Below, piece by piece: positions 37,008 to 45,844 of a DNA stretch of 64,000 nt; the first letter of the stretch is position 1, and every line of letters starts with the position of its first letter. The notes under the pieces are model-generated. The model was not told the origin of the DNA, did no database searches, and saw nothing but the letters and a program-made list of their open reading frames with translations. This DNA is from JALZHR01 sp036388475 (GTDB lineage: Bacteria; Acidobacteriota; Blastocatellia; Pyrinomonadales; Pyrinomonadaceae), in contig DASVRT010000027.1 of the NCBI GenBank assembly GCA_036388475.1, forward strand, positions 12,518-76,517, written 5' to 3'. Position numbers and translations under genes: made by a program.

Positions 37008-37113
37008 AAGGTAATAAGTGACAGTTGAAACGTGATAGCCGATAGGGAAGGTTAAATTTGAGTGAGTTCGCAATCAATAATTAATCACTTTATCACCTAT
37101 CGCTTTTCAGCTA

Positions 37114-37686
37114 TCATTTCTCTTCTTTGCTAAGCTCGCGGTAAAGCCACGCTTTCGCTTTCTGCCATTCGCGCATCACGGTTATCGGCGCAACCTGCAA
37201 AACTTCCGCCGTCTCTTCGACGCTCAGACCGCCGAAAAATTTCAGCTCGACAATCTTCGCTTTGCGCTCGTCGAATTTTGCCAGCTCGTTCAGCGCTTCG
37301 TCCAGCGCCACCAAATCCGCGTCCTTTTCGGCGGAAACGACGAAAGCTTCTTCGAGCGAGACGTGATGCACGACTTCGTCTCTGACTTTCGGGCGGCTGC
37401 GGGCGAAATCCACCAGAATGCGGCGCATCAGTTGCGCCGAGACGCCGAAAAAATGCGCGCGGTTCTCCCATTTCGCCGTTTTCCAGTCAATCAGGCGCAT
37501 ATAGGCTTCGTTGACCAGCGCCGTCGTTTGCAGCGTGTGATTTTCGCGCTCGCGGCTCATATAGCGTTTGGCGATGCGGTGCAGTTCCGAGTAAATAACG
37601 GGCGTCAGCTCCTCCAGAGCGCCGGCGTCGCCCGCGCTCCATTTCCGGAGCAATTGCGTGACTTCTTGTGTATTCGGAACAGACAT
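37114..37686 (-). CDS. ECF-type sigma factor (acidobacterial sigma-70 family)
   Basis: A 190-residue sigma factor. Region 2 is ENHTLQTTALVNEAYMRLIDWKTAKWENRAHFFGVSAQLMRRILVDFAR; region 4 is KIVELKFFGGLSVEETAEVLQVAPITVMREWQKAKAWLYREL. The ATG at 37686 starts MSVPNTQEVTQLLRKWSAGD, the usual N-terminus. The pairing with a downstream Ser/Thr kinase is typical of this ECF group, which lacks a classic anti-sigma gene; the kinase is presumed to control it. Confidence 0.92.
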   Translation of the reverse strand: MSVPNTQEVTQLLRKWSAGDAGALEELTPVIYSELHRIAKRYMSRERENHTLQTTALVNEAYMRLIDWKTAKWENRAHFFGVSAQLMRRILVDFARSRPKVRDEVVHHVSLEEAFVVSAEKDADLVALDEALNELAKFDERKAKIVELKFFGGLSVEETAEVLQVAPITVMREWQKAKAWLYRELSKEEK

Positions 37687-37841
37687 TTTAAATTGCGCAA
37701 TAACAGACTTTATCGACAATAAATTTAACACACCTCGAAAAAAACAAAAAATTTTTTCGCGCCGGTGATAGTTTTTTCGAGTTTCAGACGCATTTAATTA
37801 TGAAAGGCGACGAGCGCGCCGTTATTTCAAGGAGAATTAAA

Positions 37842-38399
37842 ATGGCAATAAATTATCGTGATGTCGAAGCGGTCGGACAATATGACGGAAATGCCTGCTG
37901 GGCGGCTTGTTTGGAATGGTGGCTGACGGCAACCAGGTTGGGAAATATTTATCAGGAAGAAGTGTTCGAAGAATATCCTTTATTAAGAAATTCCAACGGC
38001 ACGATTCAGCGCGAAGGATTAATAACACTAATCAACGACCCGCGCTGGTATATGAGCTACGAGCCGTTTTATGTCGCCTCGCAGCTGACCAAATCAAAGC
38101 TGAAACGGCATCTGGCGGCAGGTCCGGTTTATATCGGATTTTTTGACCAGAAGCTGGGCAATTATCACGTCAACGTAATTTACGGAATAAAGAGCGGTGG
38201 CGGCAGCAATCCGCAGGTTTCCGTGATGGAGCCGATGGGCGAGAAAAATTCCACCGACCCCGAAGACCGTTCGTTTAAGGGAAAACACGTCAAGCGGCAT
38301 TTGAAATATTACACGGCGATCGGCGAATGTTTTCTCGGCTCGCCGGCGACGGCTTCCGGCAGCGACGGCGCGAGTCACAGCTACGATGATTCGTATTAA
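37842..38399 (+). CDS. Papain-like cysteine protease family protein
   Basis: A 185-residue protein beginning MAINYRDVEAVGQYDGNACWAACLEWW; the ATG at 37842 follows an AAGGAG site. The Gln-x-x-x-x-x-Cys-Trp pattern and a later His in NYHVNVIYGI fit a papain/C39-like catalytic pair. No signal peptide is visible. These small proteases are of unknown role; some accompany secretion or effector systems, but the neighbours here give no hint. A Ser/Gly-rich tail ends the protein. Confidence 0.72.
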   Translation: MAINYRDVEAVGQYDGNACWAACLEWWLTATRLGNIYQEEVFEEYPLLRNSNGTIQREGLITLINDPRWYMSYEPFYVASQLTKSKLKRHLAAGPVYIGFFDQKLGNYHVNVIYGIKSGGGSNPQVSVMEPMGEKNSTDPEDRSFKGKHVKRHLKYYTAIGECFLGSPATASGSDGASHSYDDSY

Positions 38400-38468
38400 T
38401 AAAAACTGATTTTGATTTATTAAGAAAACCGTAAAATCAGACGAGAAGGCGCGCCAGCCGCTCGCCGT

Positions 38469-38909
38469 CTAAGCTGACTTTATGGTTTTCGATTTTTCCA
38501 AATCGCCCGCGACAAAACTTCTTCGCGCTGCGTCGGAAAACAGAAGCTCGCGGCTGTAAAATCGAAGCGGATAATCTTTGTCAAAACCGGCGAGCAGCGC
38601 GTTTGCCGTTTCCAGCAGCGAGACGCCGTTTTTCGATTTTCGGAAATCGTCGATCGTGCGCATCCAGAAAGCCGTCAAGGTTTCGTGATACGGCATTTCT
38701 TTCGTCAAATCGACGCCGACGGCTTTCAGATGATGCAGCAGATTGCGCCGCATTTTCTCGGTCGCCGCCGCCAAATCGTGATGCGCGCAATAATAAAGCG
38801 CGACGGTTAAATGTCCGGCGTGATTCCACTCGCCGCGCGCAATCGTGCCGTTTTCAAAGGATTCGACGAGCGATAAAATTTCGTCTTCGGTTTCGTATTT
38901 TTTACTCAT
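38469..38909 (-). CDS. Conserved hypothetical protein, alpha-helical
   Basis: A 146-residue protein starting at the ATG preceded by CCGGAGATTTT. The motif EWNHAGHLTVALYYCAHHDL with two His, plus PYHETLTAFWMRTIDDF, suggests a small helical, possibly metal-binding fold. I recognise it only as a widespread uncharacterised type. It shares a spacer with a terminator-like hairpin at its 5' side. Confidence 0.65.
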   Translation of the reverse strand: MSKKYETEDEILSLVESFENGTIARGEWNHAGHLTVALYYCAHHDLAAATEKMRRNLLHHLKAVGVDLTKEMPYHETLTAFWMRTIDDFRKSKNGVSLLETANALLAGFDKDYPLRFYSRELLFSDAARRSFVAGDLEKSKTIKSA

Positions 38910-38940
38910 AAAATCTCCGGTAAATGTTTGCAAAATAAAA

Positions 38941-38988
38941 AATAGACGGAAATGAAAAAGGCGCTTGCCTGAATCATTTCCGTCTATT
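38941..38988 (-). terminator. Hairpin terminator of the P-loop kinase gene
   Basis: A perfect 15-bp inverted repeat (AATAGACGGAAATGA and complement) with an 18-base loop, followed on the minus strand by TTTTTATTTTG. It ends transcription of the gene at 39054-39581. Confidence 0.65.
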
Positions 38989-39053
38989 TAAGAAAAATTA
39001 TTTTAATTCAGGTCACAGCTTTTGGCAAGTTAACAGGCAGAAACGCGAGCTGC

Positions 39054-39581
39054 CTAAAGCGCGAAATGTTCAATGATTTGCTGCGCCGCCGCTTCGACCG
39101 AAAGATTCGTGTTATCAATCAGCAAAGTTTCGCGCTCCGGCACGGGCGAAAACAAATCGTAAGTTTCAAAAAAATAGCGCATCATCTCGACGGTTTTCGC
39201 CTTGCCGTATTTCCGGCGGCTTTCTTCCAGAACGCGGTTTTCCAGCTCCGTTTTATCGGCGACCAGCAGGACGAAACAAATCTCGCCGCCGTTTTCTTCG
39301 ACGGCGCGCGTAATTTTCTCGACGTGTTTTTCGTCCGCGCCTTTCGCGTAACAAAACGTGTAAATCAGATTCTGCCCGGCGCGCGCCGCTTCGGCAACCG
39401 TTTCAAAGCGAATCAAATCAATCAATTTCCCGAAAGACGGCGAGCCGAATTCAAAAATCGGCTCGATGCAGTCGATGCTCAAGTGATTATGAAAAACCTT
39501 GAAATCGGTCTTTCGCGCGATTTCATTGGCGATCGACAATTTACCGACCGCCGGCGCGCCGTAGAGAAAAATAAGTTTCAT
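39054..39581 (-). CDS. P-loop nucleoside/shikimate-kinase-like protein
   Basis: A 175-residue protein with a Walker A loop at the very start (MKLIFLYGAPAVGKLSIANEIA), FKVFHNHLSID, and a lid-like DKTELENRVLEESRRKYGKAK. It belongs to the AAA/adenylate-kinase-like superfamily of small phosphotransferases; substrate unknown. The ATG at 39581 is chosen because the upstream extension has no ribosome site. It stands alone, with a terminator hairpin at 38941-38988. Confidence 0.75.
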   Translation of the reverse strand: MKLIFLYGAPAVGKLSIANEIARKTDFKVFHNHLSIDCIEPIFEFGSPSFGKLIDLIRFETVAEAARAGQNLIYTFCYAKGADEKHVEKITRAVEENGGEICFVLLVADKTELENRVLEESRRKYGKAKTVEMMRYFFETYDLFSPVPERETLLIDNTNLSVEAAAQQIIEHFAL

Positions 39582-39626
39582 ATAAACGCTCCTTTCCGCC
39601 AATCCGACAATTGAAGCAACTTTCTA

Positions 39627-39738
39627 AAGCGTCAGGGCTAAGGGCGAAAGGATAAAGGATAAGGAATGAATAGAAAAATAATGAATTCAGCGATTGTTCG
39701 CTTGCTTAATCTTTCGCCCTGAGCCTTGACGCTTTAAG
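39627..39738. repeat. Long imperfect inverted repeat beside tRNA-Arg
   Basis: ctaaagcgtcagggctaag near 39628 pairs with a complementary stretch ending tgacgctttaag near 39738, with gggcgaaagg/ctttcgccc in the arms. It abuts tRNA-Arg. Similar A/T-rich hairpins fill the gaps between most tRNA genes at 52-54.7 kb. Confidence 0.6.
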
Positions 39739-39740
39739 AA

Positions 39741-39815
39741 TAGCCGATGTCGGATTCGAACCGACGACCTGCGGTTTAGAAGACCGCCGCTCTCGTTCCG
39801 CTGAGCTAACCGGCT
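39741..39815 (-). tRNA. tRNA-Arg (TCT)
   Basis: Acceptor AGCCGGT with ATCGGCT (one G-U), discriminator A, T-arm GTCGG TTCGAAT CCGAC, anticodon arm CGGT CTTCTAA ACCG. No encoded CCA. A stand-alone gene. Confidence 0.9.
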
Positions 39816-40012
39816 GTATTTTAAATTTTAAGACGTAAAAACAAATGTCGGGGCAGGCACTCACTGCGGCGTGCCCCGACATTTTCCGCTTGCGGCTTAA
39901 ATTTTGTAGAGAAAAAAGGGAAAAAGGCTGGTGTCGGCAAGGATTTTAGATTTCGGATTCAGATTTCAGATTGAAAACGAATCCCAAATCCAAAATCCGA
40001 AATCTAAAATTC

Positions 40013-40564
40013 TCAAGCGACTTTCGTTTGCTCTTCAAACTCGTCCATAAAGAGATATTTCTTCCATTCCGGTTTCGATTCGGCGTAGTGGCAAAGCAAA
40101 ACGCGGTCTAATCCCAGATTGAGAAGTTTTTGCGACGTCAATAGCGGCATTCTGGCTTGTTCCGGCGTGCGGTTGCCCTTGCGACCGTTGCATTTGACGC
40201 AAGCCGTGACCAGATTCTGCGGCGTCGATTCGCCGCCCTGCGCGCGCGGCAGAATGTGGTCGAGCGTCAACTCCGCGGCGTGTTTGTGGTCGCCGCAATA
40301 CTGGCAGCGATAGCGGTCGCGAATATAAATCCGCGCGCGTTTCATCGTCGTTTCGCGGCGACGGCGATGCACGTTGACGTAATGACGCAGGCGCACGACC
40401 GACGGCACGCGAAAAGTCTCGCGCGGCGAATGCAGAACATTTTCGCCGTCGTATTCTTCAACCGTCACCGAACCGCGAAACCACAGACACATTGACCGCG
40501 CAATGCCGACCGTGCCGAGCGGCTCGTATGAGAAATTCAAAAGTAAAACTCTACCTGTCAGCAA
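40013..40564 (-). CDS. HNH endonuclease family protein
   Basis: A 183-residue protein starting with a TTG nine bases after AGGAGG. The HNH domain is in the C-terminal half: RYRCQYCGDHKHAAELTLDHILPRAQGGESTPQNLVTACVKCNGRKGNRTP, with zinc Cys pairs (CQYC, CVKC) and the catalytic DH. The N-terminal half (VLLLNFSYEPLGTVGIARSM) is the usual companion region of a very common, uncharacterised bacterial family. No phage or restriction context is present. Confidence 0.9.
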   Translation of the reverse strand: MLTGRVLLLNFSYEPLGTVGIARSMCLWFRGSVTVEEYDGENVLHSPRETFRVPSVVRLRHYVNVHRRRRETTMKRARIYIRDRYRCQYCGDHKHAAELTLDHILPRAQGGESTPQNLVTACVKCNGRKGNRTPEQARMPLLTSQKLLNLGLDRVLLCHYAESKPEWKKYLFMDEFEEQTKVA

Positions 40565-40672
40565 AACAAATCGCCTCCTTTTTCTTTAATAATTGAGTTG
40601 TTTAAAAAACTGTATTGTCGAAACAAATCGAATCTTCACCACAATATTTTGTATGACAGACATTAACTGCCG

Positions 40673-40960
40673 CTATTTTAGATGATTTTTACTCGATTTG
40701 TATATAAATTTTTTGTCAAATCGGAAAATTTTTCCGAATCGGAAAAGCCCGTTACGCCCGTCATCCTTTTTCTCCGGTGAATTCCGGTCAGACGCGTGTG
40801 AATCTCCGTTCTTCACCTGTGAATGTTCGTTCAACGGCTGTGAATGTTCACTCAACGCTTGTGAATGTTCAGTCAACGCTTGTGAATGTTCAGTCAACGC
40901 TTGTGAATGTTCGGTCAACAGTTGTGAATCTTCGCTCGTTACGTGTGAATCTTCGTTCAA
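40673..40960 (-). CDS. Possible small heptad-repeat protein over a 21-bp repeat
   Basis: A 95-residue open frame whose N-terminal two thirds are seven-residue repeats (EHSQALT-like) dictated by the 21-bp tandem repeat at 40793-40989. The opposite strand is also open over the repeat, and no ribosome site is clear, so the frame may be a by-product of repeat periodicity. It is listed because translation cannot be excluded. Confidence 0.2.
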   Translation of the reverse strand: MNEDSHVTSEDSQLLTEHSQALTEHSQALTEHSQALSEHSQPLNEHSQVKNGDSHASDRNSPEKKDDGRNGLFRFGKIFRFDKKFIYKSSKNHLK

Positions 40961-40989
40961 CAGTTGTGAATGTTCGTCCGTCGCTTGTG
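40793..40989. repeat. 21-bp tandem repeat, about nine degenerate copies
   Basis: Unit close to ttgtgaatgttcagtcaacg, repeated with period 21; two central copies are identical. It lies between the HNH gene and tRNA-Gly/rtcB. A second and a third 21-bp repeat of different sequence lie at 47158-47346 and 60095-60245. No CRISPR-like constant repeat with unique spacers is seen. Confidence 0.85.
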
Positions 40990-41118
40990 AATAAGCGTTA
41001 GAGCAATATATTTAGAGCGGATTATTTGCATCAAATCCGCTCTTTCCGGCGGGCGGCGCGGCTTCGAGACCAGCCAAGAACCGGAATGGTCGAGTGTTTC
41101 CGCCCGCGAGAATTTTGT

Positions 41119-41196
41119 TGGAGCATCGTACCGGATTCGAACCGATGCCTTCGACCTGGCAAGCCGAAATCTTAGACCTGACTAGACCAACGATGC
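41119..41196 (-). tRNA. tRNA-Gly (GCC), CCA encoded
   Basis: Acceptor GCATCGT with ACGATGC, discriminator T, then CCA. Anticodon arm TCGGC TTGCCAG GTCGA. It lies downstream of rtcB on the same strand, 97 bp after its stop. Confidence 0.88.
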
Positions 41197-41292
41197 TTAA
41201 AAAGTTGTGAGTTAACCGGGTTGTGAGGTTTCTGAGTCCAAGAGAATTTAAAACTCAGTTAACCCAGTCAACTTGCAACTCGGTCAACTCTG

Positions 41293-42471
41293 TTAACCTT
41301 TCACGCAAACGACTTGTTTCAGTTGCGCGACGACTTCGACCAAATCCGATTGGTTGCGCATCACTTCGTCGATGTTTTTATACGCCGACGGGATTTCGTC
41401 AATCACGCCCGCGTCTTTGCGGCATTCGACGCCCGCCGTCTGACGCTCCAAGTCCTCGCGCGAAAAGGCTTTTTTCGCCGCCGTGCGCGACATTTTTCGC
41501 CCCGCGCCGTGCGAGCAGGAATTGAAGCTCTGCGGATTTCCCAAGCCTTTAACGATGAAGGATTTCGCGCCCATCGAGCCGGGAATAATGCCGAACATCC
41601 CGGCGTCGGCACGAATCGCGCCCTTGCGCGTCACGTAAACCTTTTCGCCGAAATGTACTTCCGGGCTGACGTAGTTATGGTGAGCATTGACCCTGATTTC
41701 AGGACGGAACTCTTTCTGGTCGTTGAACATTCGGTTGAACGATTTCAAAAGTCGCTTCATCATAATCTCGCGGTTTTTCAAAGCGTAGCGCTGCGCCCAT
41801 TCCAAATCGTGCCAGTAGTTCGCAAACTCTTTCGTTCCCTGAACGAAATAAGCGAGATTCGGGTCGGGCAATTCCGACAATTTATGCAGATGCTTCGCCG
41901 TCTCGATATGCAGCTTGGCGACTTCGTTGCCGATATTGCGCGAACCGGAATGGAGCATCAGCCAGACGTTGTCTTCGGTGTCGAGACAGACTTCAATAAA
42001 ATGATTTCCGCCGCCGAGCGAGCCGAGCTGTTTCATCGCTTTCGCCTTGCGATACTGCACGCCTTTGTGCAGCCGGTCGAATTCTTCCCAGCCTTCCCAG
42101 CGCGCCGCGTCCGTGTCGGATTCTTTGTGTTCATTAAATCCGACGGGAATCGCGCGTTCGATTTCGTGGCGCAAATCCTTCAATTTGCCTTCGAGAATCG
42201 AGCTTTGGAAAGGCGTTTTCACCGCCATCATCCCGCAGCCGATGTCGACGCCGACGGTCGCCGGAATCACGGCATCTTTTGTCGCCACGACCGAGCCGAC
42301 CATCGAGCCGATGCCGAGATGGGCGTCCGGCATCAGCGCGACGTGTTTATAAAGACACGGCAGGCGCGAGACGTTGCGCAGCATATTGTGTTCGTCAGTA
42401 GACATTTCGTGGTTGACCCACGAAAGAATGTCGGCTTGCGCGCCGCTGACGTTTAGTTTGTTGTATGGCAT
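41293..42471 (-). CDS. rtcB: RNA-splicing ligase RtcB
   Basis: A 392-residue RtcB. It joins RNA 3'-phosphate or 2',3'-cyclic phosphate ends to 5'-OH ends using GTP and Mn2+. Metal and active-site motifs are present: VGVDIGCGM (about residue 80), QLGSLGGGNHFIEV, MLHSGSRNIGN, and CSHGAGRKMSR (about residue 320), whose His is the guanylylated residue. A GGAGG precedes the ATG. No archease or RtcA gene is in the window. In Salmonella rtcBA belongs to an operon with rsr and Yrl RNAs; here rsr is 6.5 kb away and many Yrl-like RNAs lie between and beyond, so a shared RNA-repair role is likely. Confidence 0.95.
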   Translation of the reverse strand: MPYNKLNVSGAQADILSWVNHEMSTDEHNMLRNVSRLPCLYKHVALMPDAHLGIGSMVGSVVATKDAVIPATVGVDIGCGMMAVKTPFQSSILEGKLKDLRHEIERAIPVGFNEHKESDTDAARWEGWEEFDRLHKGVQYRKAKAMKQLGSLGGGNHFIEVCLDTEDNVWLMLHSGSRNIGNEVAKLHIETAKHLHKLSELPDPNLAYFVQGTKEFANYWHDLEWAQRYALKNREIMMKRLLKSFNRMFNDQKEFRPEIRVNAHHNYVSPEVHFGEKVYVTRKGAIRADAGMFGIIPGSMGAKSFIVKGLGNPQSFNSCSHGAGRKMSRTAAKKAFSREDLERQTAGVECRKDAGVIDEIPSAYKNIDEVMRNQSDLVEVVAQLKQVVCVKG

Positions 42472-42655
42472 ATTTCCTCCGATAAAATTATAACAAGTGA
42501 ATAAATAGAAGTTTCGCTAAAGCGTAAAGCGCAGGCAATTATCCTGCCGAAATTTGAACGCCGCGAAACCAGGGAATTTTCGCCTTTATCTTTTGTATAA
42601 ACGCGCGGGTCAGGAAAGGCATCAAAATTGCTGACACGCGGGGATGGGTAAATAA

Positions 42656-44395
42656 ATGATTGAAATCGGGACACTCTTACAGGAACGCTACTTAATAGAA
42701 AAGCAAATCGGCGTCGGCGGGATGGGCGAGGTTTATCTCGCCGTCGACCAGCGTTTTGAAAGTTACGTGGCGATTAAAAAAACCTTCTATAACAATGATG
42801 AACTGGGCGAAGCGTTCGAACGCGAAGCGCGCCTGCTCAACAGCCTGCTGCATCCGGTTTTGCCTCACGTCTCGGATTATTTCACCGAAGCGGGCGGATA
42901 TTTTCTCGTGATGCAGTATATCGAGGGCGAAGATTTGTTTGAGATTTTAAAGCGCGAAGGCTCATTTCCCGTCAAAGACGTTTTGCGCTGGACCGACAGC
43001 CTGCTCGACGCGCTCGATTATCTGCACTCGCAGGAACCGCCGATTATTCATCGCGATATAAAACCTCATAATTTGAAAATAACGCCGCGCGGCGACGTCA
43101 TTCTGCTCGATTTCGGCTTGGCGAAGCTGAAATCCGATAACACGACCGGCGTGAAAAGCGTCTTCGGTTATTCGCGCAAATATTCGCCGCTCGAACAAAT
43201 TCAGGGAACCGGAACCGACGCGCGCTCGGATTTGTTTGCGCTGGCGGCAACGGCGTATCATCTTTTGACGGGCAAGCCGCCGGTTGACGTGCTCGCCCGC
43301 GCCTCGGAAATCATCGTCGGAAATCCCGACCCGCTTCCGCTCGTGAGCGAAATCAATAAAGAAGTTCCGCCCGGCGTGGCGAATGTTCTGAGTTCCGCGC
43401 TGTCGCTCAACGCCGCCGGGCGCTTTGTCACGGCGAAAGCGATGCGGCAGGCGTTGGAAAACGCCGCCAGTGAAGCGGCAAACGAGCAAACCGAGGTTAT
43501 ACCGCCGGAACAAGTCTTATCGCCTCTCGGCGCTGCTGACGCGGGAATCGTGATTTCTCACGAAAATGAGGATTTTCCCGCTCTGGAAGCATTTGCCGCC
43601 GGTGCCGCCAATATTTCTCCGCCTGCGCCTGAAAATAACGAATTAGCTGAAAATGACGAATTAATAGTCGATAAAGTTTCGTTTCCGCACGTGGAAACGG
43701 TTTTGCCCGTGGAGCCGACGTTACCGCAGTCGATACCGCAATCGACCTTTACCGGCGACGTGGCGACGAAAGTTTCTGCGCGCCGAAAACAATCGCGGCT
43801 TCCGCTCGCGGCTTTGGCGGCATTGATAATTTGTGCCGGTTTGGCGGCTGGATATTTCATCAACCGCGCGAATTCGTCGAATCAGTCTCCATCGGTTGAA
43901 TCGACCCGGGAATCGAACCCGGAGAGCGGGCAAACCGCCGTCGTTTTAGATTCGCCGCCGCCCGAAGTGACCGATTCGCCTTTGCCGGAAAACATCGAAC
44001 AGGCTAAAACCAAGCCTCTCGCAATCGAAAAAACTGTCGCCAAGAAAGAAATTGTTAAAGAAACCGACGACGAGCCGGCGACTAAAACGGAGACCGCGGA
44101 AAAGCCGAAGCCGGTACAGGAGGAAGCTCCGCGTCCGGTTCAAGCGCCGCGCCGCGCCGAATCTCCGCGCCGCAATCAAGCAGCGCCGCGCAGCCGCGAA
44201 TCGGAGCCGGTTCCCGACATCGAGTCGATTTTTACGGGTCGTTCTTCGAATCAGCGCAATGAGAGATGGCGACGCCAGGAACAAATGCGCCGCCAGCCGC
44301 GCGACGATATGAGCGAAGAAGAATGGCGCGAATGGCGACGCCAGCGCAGAGAAGAGCGCCGCCGCCGCCAAAACAGAAACTATTTTCCGTTTTAA
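42656..44395 (+). CDS. Membrane Ser/Thr protein kinase
   Basis: A 579-residue eukaryotic-type kinase. Kinase domain about 12-265 with GVGGMGEVYLAVD, VAIKKTFY, IIHRDIKPHNLKI and LLDFGLAKL; SPLEQIQGTGTDARSDLFALAATAYHLLTG is the activation segment. A transmembrane helix lies near 383-402 (LAALAALIICAGLAAGYF). The extracytoplasmic part (about 405-579) is low complexity, rich in Pro, Glu, Arg and Gln, with no sensor domain that I recognise. Divergent from rtcB across 184 bp. Confidence 0.9.
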   Translation: MIEIGTLLQERYLIEKQIGVGGMGEVYLAVDQRFESYVAIKKTFYNNDELGEAFEREARLLNSLLHPVLPHVSDYFTEAGGYFLVMQYIEGEDLFEILKREGSFPVKDVLRWTDSLLDALDYLHSQEPPIIHRDIKPHNLKITPRGDVILLDFGLAKLKSDNTTGVKSVFGYSRKYSPLEQIQGTGTDARSDLFALAATAYHLLTGKPPVDVLARASEIIVGNPDPLPLVSEINKEVPPGVANVLSSALSLNAAGRFVTAKAMRQALENAASEAANEQTEVIPPEQVLSPLGAADAGIVISHENEDFPALEAFAAGAANISPPAPENNELAENDELIVDKVSFPHVETVLPVEPTLPQSIPQSTFTGDVATKVSARRKQSRLPLAALAALIICAGLAAGYFINRANSSNQSPSVESTRESNPESGQTAVVLDSPPPEVTDSPLPENIEQAKTKPLAIEKTVAKKEIVKETDDEPATKTETAEKPKPVQEEAPRPVQAPRRAESPRRNQAAPRSRESEPVPDIESIFTGRSSNQRNERWRRQEQMRRQPRDDMSEEEWREWRRQRREERRRRQNRNYFPF

Positions 44396-44505
44396 GGAAA
44401 ATTCGAGCGATTGTTTCGGAAAAATAGACGGACGACGATTTATCGCCCGTATATTTTATTTTTGAAAGTTGAAATAATTGTTTGCGCCCGCCGGCGCGCC
44501 GGGCT

Positions 44506-45573
44506 TTAGCGTAAAACTTTGATGTCGCGCTCGCTGAAAATTTTCCAGCCTCCGGTGGTCTGCTGCCAGCGCAGCTCCTGAATAACCTCGCCGCGGCGGC
44601 TTTTCGCGCCGTTGTCTATATTATATTTTTTGCGAAAACGCATTATCGCCATCCGTCCGCCGTTTTGAAAGATGATTTCCGGTTCTTCGGCGCGAATGTC
44701 GATGGCTTTAGCCGCCGCGAAAGCGCGCGTTTTTTCCAGGCGGACCGCAGTTTTGGAAGCGTTGCGGGCGAGATAAAACGCTTTTAATTCGGGCATATAA
44801 AAAGCCATTTGTTTTTCGATGTTGCGCGCATTGGTCGCTTCGACCCACCGCGCGAGAGATTCGCGCAGGGAACTGGCTTCGTTATTTCCGCCGCCGGAAA
44901 TTCGCGTGCGCGTGGTAAAAGCCGACGGAGTCCGTTCTTTCGTTTGTCCGGCGGCGGCGCGGTTGTCGAGCGGTTCTGCGCCGTAGATGTCCCAGCTGAC
45001 GACTTCATTAATTTTGTCGTAGAAGGTTTGGATTATAACCGGCTCGATAAGCTCGGCGGCGGAAATGCGGCGCGTCACGCGCAGGCGTCTGCCGTTTTCG
45101 AGCGGCGTGAAGGTAAAACTGACGCTGTCGTTGCTGCCGCCGCTGGAATTAAAGGTCAGGCTGCTGCGCTCCAGCCCGATGCGCGAGCGCAGCACGCCGC
45201 CGTCCGTCGTGCGTATGCTGCGGACGATTCCGTCGGCGACGAAATCGACTCGCGGCGCGCGCGAAGAACCGAGCGAAACGCGCTTGCCGCGGCACTCTAT
45301 CGCCAGCAGGTCGGGCGGCGTCAGGCGCACCGCCAAATCAATAAAAAACTGCTGCTGCTCGCCGTACGGAACATTGCTCGTCGCTCCTTCGATAACGGAA
45401 TAAAGCTTATCGCTGCTGTCGACGTCGATGCGGTAAACGCCGTTCAGCCCGGATGCCGGATGGCAGACGTTTCCGGTTATTCTTTCCCGCATTCCTTGCG
45501 CGTAAAGCGTTCCGCCGCAGCAAACGCTTAAGACTGTCAAAATTATTATCAAGCGCGCGGTTTTTCGTATCAT
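44506..45573 (-). CDS. Exported protein with C-terminal NTF2/SnoaL-like domain
   Basis: A 355-residue protein with a signal peptide (1-26, LIIILTVLSVCCGGTLYAQG). The N-terminal domain (about 30-200) is of unknown type, beta-rich. The C-terminal 110 residues match the DUF4440/SnoaL cone: SLARWVEATNARNIEKQMAFYMPELKAFYLARNASKTAVRLEK, ending WKIFSERDIKVLR. Such domains are common in acidobacterial exported proteins of unknown role. Confidence 0.75.
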   Translation of the reverse strand: MIRKTARLIIILTVLSVCCGGTLYAQGMRERITGNVCHPASGLNGVYRIDVDSSDKLYSVIEGATSNVPYGEQQQFFIDLAVRLTPPDLLAIECRGKRVSLGSSRAPRVDFVADGIVRSIRTTDGGVLRSRIGLERSSLTFNSSGGSNDSVSFTFTPLENGRRLRVTRRISAAELIEPVIIQTFYDKINEVVSWDIYGAEPLDNRAAAGQTKERTPSAFTTRTRISGGGNNEASSLRESLARWVEATNARNIEKQMAFYMPELKAFYLARNASKTAVRLEKTRAFAAAKAIDIRAEEPEIIFQNGGRMAIMRFRKKYNIDNGAKSRRGEVIQELRWQQTTGGWKIFSERDIKVLR

Positions 45574-45645
45574 TTCGCCCCCTGGTTAATTTAATTACAC
45601 TGCTTTTGATAACTGTATTATACGCCGAGTTTGACAAATATTATA

Positions 45646-45699
45646 CAAAAAAGGAACGCCGGAGCGAGAGACGGGACTTTAAATCGGCGGCATTCCTTT
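45646..45699 (-). terminator. Rho-independent terminator downstream of Y RNA units 9 and 10
   Basis: On the minus strand AAAGGAATGCCG pairs with CGGCGTTCCTTT (one G-U), followed by a T run (TTTTTTG). It lies just after the two tandem small RNAs at 45706-45913 and probably ends their transcript. Confidence 0.65.
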
Positions 45700-45705
45700 C
45701 GAAAA

Positions 45706-45836
45706 AGGACGACAAGTTTTAAAGTGACTTCTAACGTGGGCGCGACTTGAAGCCGCATCGAAGGCTTTCGCCGGCGCTTTTAACCGTTAAGGTACACGCT
45801 CGTCGGGTTGGATGTAGCAACCTCGGCATTCGTCCT
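45706..45836 (-). ncRNA. Y RNA-like small RNA, unit 10
   Basis: Starts AGGACGAATGCCGAGG, then GCTACAT; ends CTTGTCGTCCT. The outer helix AGGACGA/TCGTCCT is perfect. The roughly 95-base enclosed part has a TTCAAGT T-loop-like element and a D-arm-like AACGGTTA but does not fold into a clean tRNA in my hands. It follows unit 9 directly on the minus strand and ends before a terminator hairpin. Confidence 0.55.
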
Positions 45837-45844
45837 GAAAACGA

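Noticed and set aside
40793..40989. CRISPR array
   Set aside because: Tandem 21-bp units are contiguous and degenerate, with no constant repeat and unique spacers, and no cas genes are in the window.
40698..41001. Plus-strand protein genes over the 21-bp repeat
   Set aside because: Two plus frames and one minus frame are open simultaneously only because the repeat period is a multiple of three and lacks stops; no ribosome sites.
45706..45836. Normal tRNA-Asn/Leu gene at 45.7 kb
   Set aside because: D-loop-like and T-loop-like pieces exist, but acceptor and anticodon stems do not pair. The paired ends identify a Y RNA-like unit instead.
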